Of a stretch of 64,000 nucleotides of DNA, positions 20,212 to 29,255 are shown piece by piece. Origin of the DNA: Verrucomicrobiaceae bacterium (GTDB lineage Bacteria; Verrucomicrobiota; Verrucomicrobiia; Verrucomicrobiales; Verrucomicrobiaceae). The notes beneath the pieces were generated by a model. That model saw only the letters and a program-made list of their open reading frames with translations, did no database searches and was not told the DNA's origin. Made by a program: the position numbers and the translations under genes. Numbering within the stretch: position 1 is the stretch's first letter; each line of letters begins with the position of its first letter. The stretch lies in the NCBI GenBank assembly GCA_947466075.1, contig CANIBP010000020.1, positions 1 to 64,000 of the forward strand, written 5' to 3'.

Positions 20212-21720
20212 CTATTTCGCCGGAATTTCGTTGAGAGTGTAGTAGCCGACCTTGTGCAGCAGTGTCTGTCCTTCGGTGTTTTTGACACCGTCGAGATGCA
20301 GCTCGTGAATGTGGCCTTTGGTGAGTGGTGAAATCGTGAGGCGCACAGATTTGCCATCTTCGGCGACTTTGGCGGCTGTGATCTTAGGAATGATCTCCGA
20401 AACTTCATCGCCGCCGTATTCCTCGCGATACGCATACGTGAACTCGCGCATGGAATAGCTCTTCACATCGCTTGCGGTAGTGGAATCAATGGGCTGCGTG
20501 AAGGTGAGTTCAAAGCCATCGGGCTTGGCGCGCATTTCATGGACTTCGAAGGGAGTTTTGCCGGTCCACTCGCATTTTTCAAAGCAGAAAGGCTTGCCGC
20601 CGCGCGCACCCCAGCCGCGATCACTGCCGCCGACGAAGACGCGTCCTTCTTCATCCATGCGCCCACCGATGAGACCGCTGGCGAAGCCACTGCGGAACGG
20701 AATCACGACTCCTTGCTTGATGCCGTTGACGGTTTCGAGGAAGACGCGGCTAAGATTGCTGTGGCTTTGATCGGCCACGAAAAGTTGCTTTGAGAATGGG
20801 CCGAATTTGCCTGCGCTGAGGTCGCAAATGATGGCGCTGGCACTGTTGCCGATCTTGCCATGCACGAGATATACCGCAGGTGGTAGGAGCTGCTTGATGC
20901 GTTCGCGTTCTGTCACCATGCGGTCAGGATCAACGTGAGGGGTTTTGTCTTTGCGGTTGCGTCCGTTACTAAAAGCTTCGGGTAACGGGTCGATGGGGCG
21001 TGGTCCCATGTTAGGCGCTTTGTCATACCAGATGTTGCCGCCGGGATGGCCCTGAAAACTGCCGGGGACGAGATGCTGGAGCGTGCATGAGCCGTGCCAC
21101 GGGCCTTGATTGTCGCAGTAGTAGGTTTCGCCATCAGCATCAAAGCCGAGACCGCCGGGGCTGCGAATGCCAGAGCAGGTGGGCACCATCTTACCATCGG
21201 GTTTGATGCGCAGAGCCCAGCCGCGAAACTCGGCGTTGCTGTTGAATGAACCGGTTAGGCAGAGCGTGACCCAGAGATCGCCCGCTTTGTCGAAGTGTGA
21301 GCCGATAGCGTATTCGTGGTAGTCGCCGGAGACGCCCCAGTGGTCACAGAAGTTGTCGAAGACATCAGCGCGTCCATCACCATCGACATCTTTGAGGCGT
21401 GTGATCTCGTAGCGGGTGGTGGCGTAAATGTTTTTGTCCTTCGGGTTATAGGCGATGCCGAGGACTTCGTGCAGACCGCTGGCAAAGAGCTTGTAGCTCA
21501 CGTTCGAGGTATCGCTGCTACCAGCGCCGCTGACGATCCAGATTTCACCACGGCGTGTGCCCATGATGAGTTTGCCATCGGGCAGGAGGTCGATGGAACC
21601 AACTTCGAGCGCGGTTTCCTTCGGTGTTTCAAAGGTGGTGATCTTGTAGAAGTCGGCTTCGACGGGATCAGCAGCGTAGATCGGAGCGCAAAGAGCGAGG
21701 ATGAGAAAAAGGCGTTTCAT
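20212..21720 (-). CDS. Secreted sorbosone/glucose dehydrogenase-like beta-propeller protein
   Basis: Signal MKRLFLILALCAPIYA (ORF extends to 21753); GSIDLLPDGKLIMGTRRGEIWIVSG, GIAYNPKDKNIYATTRYEITRLKDVDGDGRADVFD propeller motifs. Confidence 0.8.
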   Translation of the reverse strand: MKRLFLILALCAPIYAADPVEADFYKITTFETPKETALEVGSIDLLPDGKLIMGTRRGEIWIVSGAGSSDTSNVSYKLFASGLHEVLGIAYNPKDKNIYATTRYEITRLKDVDGDGRADVFDNFCDHWGVSGDYHEYAIGSHFDKAGDLWVTLCLTGSFNSNAEFRGWALRIKPDGKMVPTCSGIRSPGGLGFDADGETYYCDNQGPWHGSCTLQHLVPGSFQGHPGGNIWYDKAPNMGPRPIDPLPEAFSNGRNRKDKTPHVDPDRMVTERERIKQLLPPAVYLVHGKIGNSASAIICDLSAGKFGPFSKQLFVADQSHSNLSRVFLETVNGIKQGVVIPFRSGFASGLIGGRMDEEGRVFVGGSDRGWGARGGKPFCFEKCEWTGKTPFEVHEMRAKPDGFELTFTQPIDSTTASDVKSYSMREFTYAYREEYGGDEVSEIIPKITAAKVAEDGKSVRLTISPLTKGHIHELHLDGVKNTEGQTLLHKVGYYTLNEIPAK

Positions 21721-21740
21721 GACGGAAGTTTGGCGAGAGA

Positions 21741-23300
21741 TTACTGTATCCACTGGTAGGTGATGGCCATGGTGCCGGGTTTGGCAGGAATGACGAGATT
21801 AGCGCCGGCCATTTGGACTCCTGCTGCGGTGATCGTGAAGGGTTTCACGCCTTTAATGAGGAAGCTGCCGTCTTTGGCTTCAAACTGACCACTGGCGAGG
21901 CGATACCATGCGTTGGGTGGCAGTTTGCCGCTGACTTTGATGGTGCGAATGAGCTTGCCGTTGCCGTCGGGCTTGTTGCCGTTGCCTTCGACGGCAAAGC
22001 TCTCTTCGATCTCGGCGTTGTGCCAGGTGTAGCGGAAGGTGGGACTGCGTTTGGCGTCGAGCGAGTAGCCTTGCCACGCAAAGCCACTATAGCGTTTGGT
22101 TTTGTCCCAGGTTGGCCAGGCGGCATCAGGTTTATCGGTGACGAAAAAGGCGGGTGTGACTTCGCCGGTGGGTTGCAGCACGTCGTAGCCCAACGGTGGC
22201 TGATGACCGCCACCGCGTGAGTTCCAATGCTTGGAGGCGTCGATGAAGGCACCGCGCCAGATGAGCGCGAGGTTCATGCTCTCAGCACTCCAAGCGAGAT
22301 TGATGCCACCGGGATAGCCGACACCAATGCCGCGATTGCCCGCACCTTGGATGAAGTTCCGGTAGATCACGGGCTCGGTGGTGACAGCGAGCGGGATGGG
22401 ATCGAACTCCTTCTGCTTCTTGGTCCCGCCTTTCCAGTTTGGGTGCAGCCATTTCGACAGCGAGGTGATTTGGAAGTCGTTGCCTTTCCATGCGGCGTAG
22501 AGTTGGATGTTTGCAGCACCTTGGAAGTATTCGAGGCGGAACTCGTGCTCACCTTGTTCGAGCGGAATGCTCTTCTCTTTGATGTCGCCTGCGGGATGGA
22601 TGCCGTCGTAGGCGACGACTTCTTTGCCGTCGATGAGGAGACGTGAGCCATCATCGCTCGAGATGAAGAAGCGATACGGGCCTTTCTTTGGCGCATTGAG
22701 TTTACCGGTGAAGACGACGCCGAACTCGTTTTTATAGTCGTCGAGTTTCACCTCAATGAGGTTGCTGTCGATTTTGCCTTCGCGGTGCGGCTTGAGCTTG
22801 GAGAAGTCGGGCAATTGCTTCCAATTGCCGAGGTAGAGGGCGAAATGGAGGTCTTTGAGGCCTTCACCGGCTTTCATCACCTTCAGTTCGCCGCGCATGG
22901 TGAGTGCGTGACCGGGGAAGGTGCAGACATACGGATAGGTGCCGGGTTTTTCGGGGGCGGTGAAGGTGAGCGTCTCCTTTTCGTGTGGATTGAGCATTTT
23001 CGAGTGTGCCCAAATGCGTGGGTCATCAGGCAGCCAGTTGCGTTTGAGCGCGACTTCGGCGTTTTCCATCTGCTTCATCGCCATGGCGGCGGTATCGGTG
23101 CCGGGTTGGCAGAAAACGAGGTTGTGGGGCAGGTCGTCGCCGTTTTCAAAAGTGAGCTGCACCGGCTGGCCGGGCTGCACGAGCAGCTCGGGGGTGTCAT
23201 ATTTCATCTGCGCCGTCATGGTTTTGAGGCTGAGGACGGCGGTCTCGGCGGCACTTAGAGTCGTGGCGGCGAGGAGAAGGGCAAGCAGGGGGCGGAACAT
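21741..23300 (-). CDS. Secreted azurin/plastocyanin-like copper domain plus PA14-like domain protein
   Basis: Signal MFRPLLALLLAATTLSA; type-1 Cu pattern PHNLVF...YPYVCTFPGHALTMRGEL; PA14-like FTGKLNAPKKGPYRFFISSDDGSRLLIDGKEVVAYDG; ORF extends to 23369 but signal peptide fits 23300. Confidence 0.82.
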   Translation of the reverse strand: MFRPLLALLLAATTLSAAETAVLSLKTMTAQMKYDTPELLVQPGQPVQLTFENGDDLPHNLVFCQPGTDTAAMAMKQMENAEVALKRNWLPDDPRIWAHSKMLNPHEKETLTFTAPEKPGTYPYVCTFPGHALTMRGELKVMKAGEGLKDLHFALYLGNWKQLPDFSKLKPHREGKIDSNLIEVKLDDYKNEFGVVFTGKLNAPKKGPYRFFISSDDGSRLLIDGKEVVAYDGIHPAGDIKEKSIPLEQGEHEFRLEYFQGAANIQLYAAWKGNDFQITSLSKWLHPNWKGGTKKQKEFDPIPLAVTTEPVIYRNFIQGAGNRGIGVGYPGGINLAWSAESMNLALIWRGAFIDASKHWNSRGGGHQPPLGYDVLQPTGEVTPAFFVTDKPDAAWPTWDKTKRYSGFAWQGYSLDAKRSPTFRYTWHNAEIEESFAVEGNGNKPDGNGKLIRTIKVSGKLPPNAWYRLASGQFEAKDGSFLIKGVKPFTITAAGVQMAGANLVIPAKPGTMAITYQWIQ

Positions 23301-23428
23301 GGGGCGCGGTTTTACGAAGAGGCGGGCAGTTCTCTTGCACGGAAGTCGCGGCGTCAATTTCACATACACATGATTTCATCCGCAGTTTGAGCTTGGCTTG
23401 AGGCCGGGGCTTTGGTTATTCTCACCCC

Positions 23429-23980
23429 ATGAATGAACGCACCTGGCATTTGCTCAAGGCTTCGGACAAGGAAGTTTATGGCCCCATCGATCTTGAAACA
23501 CTGCGTGGCTGGGCGGCTGACGCGAAAGTGTCGCCCCTCGACAAAATCTCCAACGATGACCGCATGAGCTGGCAGCGTGCGCCGATGATCGCTGAACTAC
23601 AGATGGATCATCTCGTGCAGATGCCGGATAACTATTTATACGGACCGACGAACGTGGCAACGATCCAAGAATTCCTCGCCACCGGTGAGATCGACGAAAA
23701 CGTGACTATCATTAACTGCCTGGACAATACGGAAGCGCGGCTGTCCGATCTGGGATGGTTCAAGGCCAGCCCGCATCAGGTGCGTAGTGCAGCCACGACG
23801 TTGTTGGGCACACAACGCCCAGAGGATGCCCGTGATCCCGCTGGTAATCAGTTTCAGCGCCGCATCTCAGCGCTGGAGAAGCAGGTGATGGAACTGCAGC
23901 GTGTTGTTGATGAGTGGCAGCAGGCCTACCATGGTCTGCGCCAGCAGTTCGTCGAAGCGACAGGCTGCGAGCCGATGTGA
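23429..23980 (+). CDS. Protein with two GYF_2-like modules and C-terminal coiled coil
   Basis: WHLLKASDKEVYGPIDLETLRGWAADAKVSPLDKI followed by a second VQMPDNYLYGPTNVATIQEFLATGEIDENVTI; C-terminal heptads. Confidence 0.65.
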   Translation: MNERTWHLLKASDKEVYGPIDLETLRGWAADAKVSPLDKISNDDRMSWQRAPMIAELQMDHLVQMPDNYLYGPTNVATIQEFLATGEIDENVTIINCLDNTEARLSDLGWFKASPHQVRSAATTLLGTQRPEDARDPAGNQFQRRISALEKQVMELQRVVDEWQQAYHGLRQQFVEATGCEPM

Positions 23981-23984
23981 GTGA

Positions 23985-24251
23985 TCAGGACTCTTCGTTC
24001 TTATCCTCTAGTTCGAGTCCTGGCAGCGGTTTTGCTTTGTCGGCATAGCGGTCGAAACGGTTCGAGAGGATCAGCAGTGTGGGTGCCCATAAACCGACGA
24101 AAATGCCGAAACGTTCGGCATGGGCTTGCTCTTCTGGAGAGGAACTGCCCGCGCCATTGAGGAACCACCAGATCCAGATGGAAAGCAGGATGGAGAGCAT
24201 TCCCGCTTGAAAACAAATCGTGCTGAGAGTGCGGCAGATGGAAGGATTCAT
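23985..24251 (-). CDS. Small hypothetical membrane protein
   Basis: MNPSICRTLSTICFQAGMLSILLSIWIWWFLNGAG...; two TM segments; 24251 start preferred over 24515. Confidence 0.55.
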   Translation of the reverse strand: MNPSICRTLSTICFQAGMLSILLSIWIWWFLNGAGSSSPEEQAHAERFGIFVGLWAPTLLILSNRFDRYADKAKPLPGLELEDKNEES

Positions 24252-24390
24252 GGGGCAAGACTGCCATGCTTTCAGGCCTTTCGGCAAGCATTGTCCGCTT
24301 CCAGCACAAATCAGGCGGATCAAATCGCATTCGCAGGCGCGTGGTGAGGGCGCTTGAGAGACGGCTGGGCTGAGGCATAGTAAGCGCAGA

Positions 24391-24762
24391 ATGATTCTCA
24401 CCGCCGACATCCAATGCGCTACGGCTCCGCCAAAGCGGCCGCGCGTCGCGCCGCAGCAGCCGCGGGTGAAGCCGCAGACGGCACCGCCTGAACTGGAGCC
24501 GCCGTGGCATGTCATTCTCCATGATGATGAGGTTCACACGCATGAGTATGTCATTGAAATGCTTGGTGCGGTCTTGGGTCATTCATTCGAACTAGCGCTG
24601 CGCATGGCACGTGAGGTGCATGCTTCGGGTCGTGTGATCGTGGCTACAGTTCACAAAGAACTCGCCGAACTGCGGCAGCAGCAAATCGAAGAATTTGGCC
24701 CCGACAAACGCGTGCCGGAATGCCGGGTCTCCATGCGGGCGACGATAGAGTGCTCGGAGTGA
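24391..24762 (+). CDS. clpS: ATP-dependent Clp protease adaptor ClpS
   Basis: WHVILHDDEVHTHEYVIEMLGAVLGHSFELALRMAREVHASGRVIVATVHKELAEL matches the ClpS core; proline-rich N-terminal extension. Confidence 0.88.
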   Translation: MILTADIQCATAPPKRPRVAPQQPRVKPQTAPPELEPPWHVILHDDEVHTHEYVIEMLGAVLGHSFELALRMAREVHASGRVIVATVHKELAELRQQQIEEFGPDKRVPECRVSMRATIECSE

Positions 24763-26031
24763 TCAGCGCTGCACGCGTGGCTCAGGAATGCCGCGCAGGA
24801 TCAGGATGGAAACGAGCGACAGAATCGCCGCGAGGCAAGCGACGAGGTAAAATGAGCCGCTCAGTGAAAAGATCACTCCACCGAGACTCGTCGCGAGCAG
24901 CAGTGACCACACATTGCAGAAACCGAGTACGGCCTGGAGCGTGGAACGACGCTCTGGCGGGCAGAGTTCGGCGGTGAGTGTGAGATCGCCCACACGATCT
25001 AGGAACAAGCCAAAGCCGAGAATGAAATAGGCAGCCGTGAAGCCACTGAACGAATGCGTCAGGCTCGCCCAGAGGCAAAGCGCTACGCAGACGAGGCGGG
25101 AAATGATCATCAACACCTTGCCGCCACAGTGATAGCCCAGCCAGGCGGCGAGCAAGCTGCCTAGAATCGTGCCGATGTTCTGGAAGGAAACGAAGTGCCC
25201 TTCATCCGCCTCCGGTCGGCCCGTGCTGTGCAGCGCATGCAGCGTGAGGAAGGAGACGACCATCAAATATCCCATGCCGGTAAAACGCGCGGCGATCAGC
25301 TTCAGAAGCTGCGGCTGCGCCATCAGCAGTCCTGGAAGGTTGCGCAGATAGCTCCAATAGCTGCCCGTGTGTGGATGATAGTGATGCGCGGCGGGAAGTT
25401 CGCGCATGAAAAGCTGCGAGAGCCAGGACAGAAATAGAAAGCCGAAGGCGATCAGATGCAGTAGCGCATAACCACGCTGTCCGGGCAAATGCGTTAGCGT
25501 TTCATGGATCACTGCCCCGGCCCCCATGCCGATGCATGCCTGCGTGATGTAGCGTGCGGCCCAGCCAGCGGCACGCACACGCTCTGGCACCATGCGCGTG
25601 ACCATTTCCATCCACGCCACCACGCCCACACCGCCAATAAGACCGGAGATGACCGGTGTCAGCACCACCACTGGCAGGAGCCATGGTCCGGCATCTTGCA
25701 CGAGCCACAGCAGCAGTCCGGTGATGAGATACGGCAACCGTTGCAGCAGGCCAAAGGTCATCACCCACGGCTTGAAGTGGGTCAGGCGTTCCACCAGCGG
25801 TGAGACAAACAGGCCCGCCATCGCAAAGGCCGCAGGCAGGAGCACTGGCATGATGGCAATGATGGCCGAGCGCCCGCCGAGCTGCTCCACCATCTTCGGC
25901 ATCACCGTTTCCGGCTGCAAAAAGGCCACGCCACCCATGTACAGCCCACCTTCCAGGCAGTGGCAGATGAAATTCCGCCGCACGACCTGCGGATGATGTT
26001 GATGATGTAAGGATGCGGTGTCGGAGGCCAT
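24763..26031 (-). CDS. MFS transporter
   Basis: Repeated TM segments over about 420 aa; MFS-like topology. Confidence 0.8.
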   Translation of the reverse strand: MASDTASLHHQHHPQVVRRNFICHCLEGGLYMGGVAFLQPETVMPKMVEQLGGRSAIIAIMPVLLPAAFAMAGLFVSPLVERLTHFKPWVMTFGLLQRLPYLITGLLLWLVQDAGPWLLPVVVLTPVISGLIGGVGVVAWMEMVTRMVPERVRAAGWAARYITQACIGMGAGAVIHETLTHLPGQRGYALLHLIAFGFLFLSWLSQLFMRELPAAHHYHPHTGSYWSYLRNLPGLLMAQPQLLKLIAARFTGMGYLMVVSFLTLHALHSTGRPEADEGHFVSFQNIGTILGSLLAAWLGYHCGGKVLMIISRLVCVALCLWASLTHSFSGFTAAYFILGFGLFLDRVGDLTLTAELCPPERRSTLQAVLGFCNVWSLLLATSLGGVIFSLSGSFYLVACLAAILSLVSILILRGIPEPRVQR

Positions 26032-26189
26032 CGCGGAAGACGTTCATCGTGGCGCGGAGTGGCCCAAAGGAAAGCAAATCGTCCTTCCCCTTGAGTTAGG
26101 GCGTCCGTAGGCCAAAAAATCATGGGTGCAGCCTTGCGCAGCCTTCGCACTACTGGTTCAATCGCCACACTCACACCACCCCAAACGAC

Positions 26190-26714
26190 ATGACGCTCAA
26201 TCCCAAACTCACCAAACTGCTCAATGAGCAGATCAACAACGAGATGTCCTCCAGCTACGTGTATCTCGCCATGGCGGCATGGTTCGAGCAGACGCCCTAC
26301 TCCGGCTTCGCACAATGGATGTTCACCCAAAGCCGTGAGGAAACCATGCACGCGCTGAAGTTTTACCAGTACCTCGTGGATCGCGATGCCAAGGTCGAGT
26401 TGCAGCCAATTGCGAAGCCAAAGATGGACTTCAAGTCCCCGCTCGATGTCTTCCAGCACAGCCTTAAGCAGGAGCAAAAAGTCACGCAGCAGATCAACGA
26501 CCTCTTTGAAGTCGCCGAGCAGGTCAAAGACCACGCCTCGAAGAACCTGCTGCTCTGGTTCCTCAACGAGCAGATGGAAGAAGAAAAAAACGTCGGCGAC
26601 ATGCTCGACCGCCTCAAACTCGCCGACAACGATACCGCCAGCCTCCTCGTCCTCGATCGCGAAGCAGGCAGCCGTCCGAGTGCTGCGGGTGGTGATGCAG
26701 GCGGCGGCGCTTGA
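26190..26714 (+). CDS. Ferritin
   Basis: LNEQINNEMSSSYVYLAMAAWFE...SREETMHALKFYQYLVDRDAKVELQPI...LLWFLNEQMEEEKNVGDML. Confidence 0.95.
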   Translation: MTLNPKLTKLLNEQINNEMSSSYVYLAMAAWFEQTPYSGFAQWMFTQSREETMHALKFYQYLVDRDAKVELQPIAKPKMDFKSPLDVFQHSLKQEQKVTQQINDLFEVAEQVKDHASKNLLLWFLNEQMEEEKNVGDMLDRLKLADNDTASLLVLDREAGSRPSAAGGDAGGGA

Positions 26715-26721
26715 TTAAGTT

Positions 26722-29223
26722 TTACGGCACCAAGGCCACATCCCACGGCCACAGCGGCGTGTAGGTGGCGGATTCGATCCAGCCGCGTACGGGTTCGTCG
26801 CCGCTGGGGATTTCGACGTAGCTCCAGGCACCACGCTTTTCGAGCAGGTGCACTTGGCTGCCGGGCGGGATGTCGATGACGCTGCCGGAGGTGAGCGTGG
26901 CGGCGGTGTAGGCACTGACTTCGCGGGCGGTGACGACCATGATGTCCTTCACACGCTGACCCGCTTCGGGACGGATGGAAGCGAACGCGGCGGAGGGGAT
27001 GAAGATTAATAAGCCGATGATGCTGACGATCAGAGCACCTGTGCCAGAGGATTTGAGGATGAATGCCAAGATCGCGAGCAGAATGAGCCACACGCCAGCC
27101 GAGGCGATGATGATCCAGGTGTTTTTGTTCAGCAGCAGACTCCATTCAGCTAACGGAGAGTCTGCCTTGAAGCGGAAGAAGCGCAGTTTCTCATCGAGAT
27201 GCCGCAAATTCTGCCGCACTTCGGCATTCACCGGCTCCAGCAGTTGCGCGCGCTGATACCACATGGCGGCGCGGCCGAAATCATCCTGCCGGTAACGGGC
27301 GTGGGCAATGAGCGTGAAGACGGCGGCACTCAAAGCAGGCGGATTCTGACGGGTGAGTGATTCGCCGAGGTATTGTGCCTGCGTGAACTTGCCTTTTTCC
27401 AAGGCTTCGCGTGCCTGGCGGTAAAGCGTATCGGGAGATTCGTCCTCGGCGGCGTTCAGCGAGAGCGTAGCAAAAGCGGCGATGAGCAAGGCCGCGCGTT
27501 TCAGCAGTGGTGCCAGCGTATTCAAAATGCGGCTGCGTTCGCCGGTGCCGAGTGTTTGTGCTGCCGTCGGGGCCGCGGTGAAGCCCTGCGTTTCATAGCG
27601 TTGCAGAATTTGCCGCAGTTCCTCGTCTTTGATCTCATCAGGATGGCTGCGCTGGATGAAATGGGCGGCACGCTGAAGGAAATCGCGATCATCGAGGTCA
27701 CGCTGCTCCAAACCGCGCCACAACTGCTGCAATTCGCCGCGCAGACCGCCTGCGGTCTGTTCGCGATGACGGCGGAACCACGCCCAAAACGCGGCGAAGA
27801 TCACGAGCGCCGCCGGGATCGATTGAATCATCCAGAACCGAATGCTGCGGGTTAGCGGAGCGTTGGCGGTGGTTTGGTTCAGCCAGTGTGATTGCGCTGG
27901 CACGGTCATGAGGATGTCGCTGATCTGCGGCTTTGGCTGCTGCACGGGTGGCGGTTTCGGTGGCTCCACGCTGCCGCTGGAGTTTGCATCGACTGCGGTG
28001 GCGATCACGGCTCCAGGCTTGATGCGCAGCGGAATTGGCGTGGTGCGCGCGGCGACGTATTTTTTCTCTGTGGCACTGAAGAAGCTCAGTTCAAATGGCG
28101 GTAGCTCGGCATGAACCCTTTCCGGCACGAATACCATGGAGTAGCCGATGCGGCGCTGCGCGGTGGGCGTGAGATTGGGGTCAATCGGGCCATCGACGTT
28201 GTAGCGGCGCGGCGGGTAGGCTTTCCAGCCTTCGGGCGGCATCAACGAAGGCGGATTGAGCGCGTCGAAGTTGCCTGATCCATCAATGGTGATGTCCACG
28301 GCCAGTGGATCGCCCACGGCGAGTTCGTTCGGTGTGGCGGTGGCGCTGATGCTGAAATCGCCGACGGCACCGCTGAAGTGCGCTGGTTTGCCTTCGGTGG
28401 GGAGTGGCAGCACCTTGACCTTCACGTCCTGGCTTTTGACCACCTGCTTGCGTGGCTCGGCACCGCCCATGATCATGCCAAAGGGCAGGCCACGGCGCAT
28501 TTGGTTCTGGGTGTTGGTATCATAGACTTCGAACAACAGTTCGCAGGTGGCGGGGCCGACTTTTAAATCGCCTGCGTGCAGTGCGGAAAGTGTGCTGCGG
28601 TAGGTGATGACGACATAGCCGACGCCGTTGATGACGGTTTCGCTTTGATCGGCCTGCTGTGGGAATCGGGAGATGGCGAAGTCACTCTTGTTCACCTCAA
28701 TGAGACCGACACGACGCAGTGTCACGCTGCGCGGAACATATAGACTCGCGCTAATGGGCACCACCTCGCCCTGATAGATCTCGGTTTTGCCAACTTCGAT
28801 CTGAAACAAGGGCGTGGCGGCATCATCCGCAGCCTCAGGCGCTGCGGGGGCTTCAGCGACGACGAGGCGAACTTCGTTGGTCTTGAGAACTTCTCCATTC
28901 ACCAGCACTTCCTGCGGTGGAATGACAAACTCGCCAGGCTCCGTGCCTGCGACGCCCCAGGAGAGCTGGGTGGAAAAGACGCGCTGATTACCGCGAATCT
29001 CGATGTTCTGTGCGGTGGTGATGCCGGAATTCATCCCGACCTGCGCTGGCAACCGCAACTGCGGCACGCTTTGCACGGTGCCATTTTGAACGGTGATGAC
29101 ATAGCTGACCACCTGGCCGGTTTGCGCACGATCCGGCTGGACGTAGGCGCGCACGGTGGCGGCGGAGGAAATGCCGCTGCTGAATAAGATCAGGATAACG
29201 AACAGACGTTTGACGCAGTGCAT
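26722..29223 (-). CDS. BatD-like protein fused to BatE-like TPR and SH3-like C-terminus
   Basis: BatD/oxygen-tolerance N-terminus (VRAYVQPDRAQTGQVVSYVITVQNGT), then TPR (ARYRQDDFGRAAMWYQRAQLLEPVNAEVRQNL), two TMs, and SH3-like GSQVHLLEKRGAWSYVEIPSGDEPVRGWIES; start 29223 preferred. Confidence 0.85.
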   Translation of the reverse strand: MHCVKRLFVILILFSSGISSAATVRAYVQPDRAQTGQVVSYVITVQNGTVQSVPQLRLPAQVGMNSGITTAQNIEIRGNQRVFSTQLSWGVAGTEPGEFVIPPQEVLVNGEVLKTNEVRLVVAEAPAAPEAADDAATPLFQIEVGKTEIYQGEVVPISASLYVPRSVTLRRVGLIEVNKSDFAISRFPQQADQSETVINGVGYVVITYRSTLSALHAGDLKVGPATCELLFEVYDTNTQNQMRRGLPFGMIMGGAEPRKQVVKSQDVKVKVLPLPTEGKPAHFSGAVGDFSISATATPNELAVGDPLAVDITIDGSGNFDALNPPSLMPPEGWKAYPPRRYNVDGPIDPNLTPTAQRRIGYSMVFVPERVHAELPPFELSFFSATEKKYVAARTTPIPLRIKPGAVIATAVDANSSGSVEPPKPPPVQQPKPQISDILMTVPAQSHWLNQTTANAPLTRSIRFWMIQSIPAALVIFAAFWAWFRRHREQTAGGLRGELQQLWRGLEQRDLDDRDFLQRAAHFIQRSHPDEIKDEELRQILQRYETQGFTAAPTAAQTLGTGERSRILNTLAPLLKRAALLIAAFATLSLNAAEDESPDTLYRQAREALEKGKFTQAQYLGESLTRQNPPALSAAVFTLIAHARYRQDDFGRAAMWYQRAQLLEPVNAEVRQNLRHLDEKLRFFRFKADSPLAEWSLLLNKNTWIIIASAGVWLILLAILAFILKSSGTGALIVSIIGLLIFIPSAAFASIRPEAGQRVKDIMVVTAREVSAYTAATLTSGSVIDIPPGSQVHLLEKRGAWSYVEIPSGDEPVRGWIESATYTPLWPWDVALVP

Positions 29224-29255
29224 GAGAGGGGATGGCGTGAGTGCGGGCATGCGGT

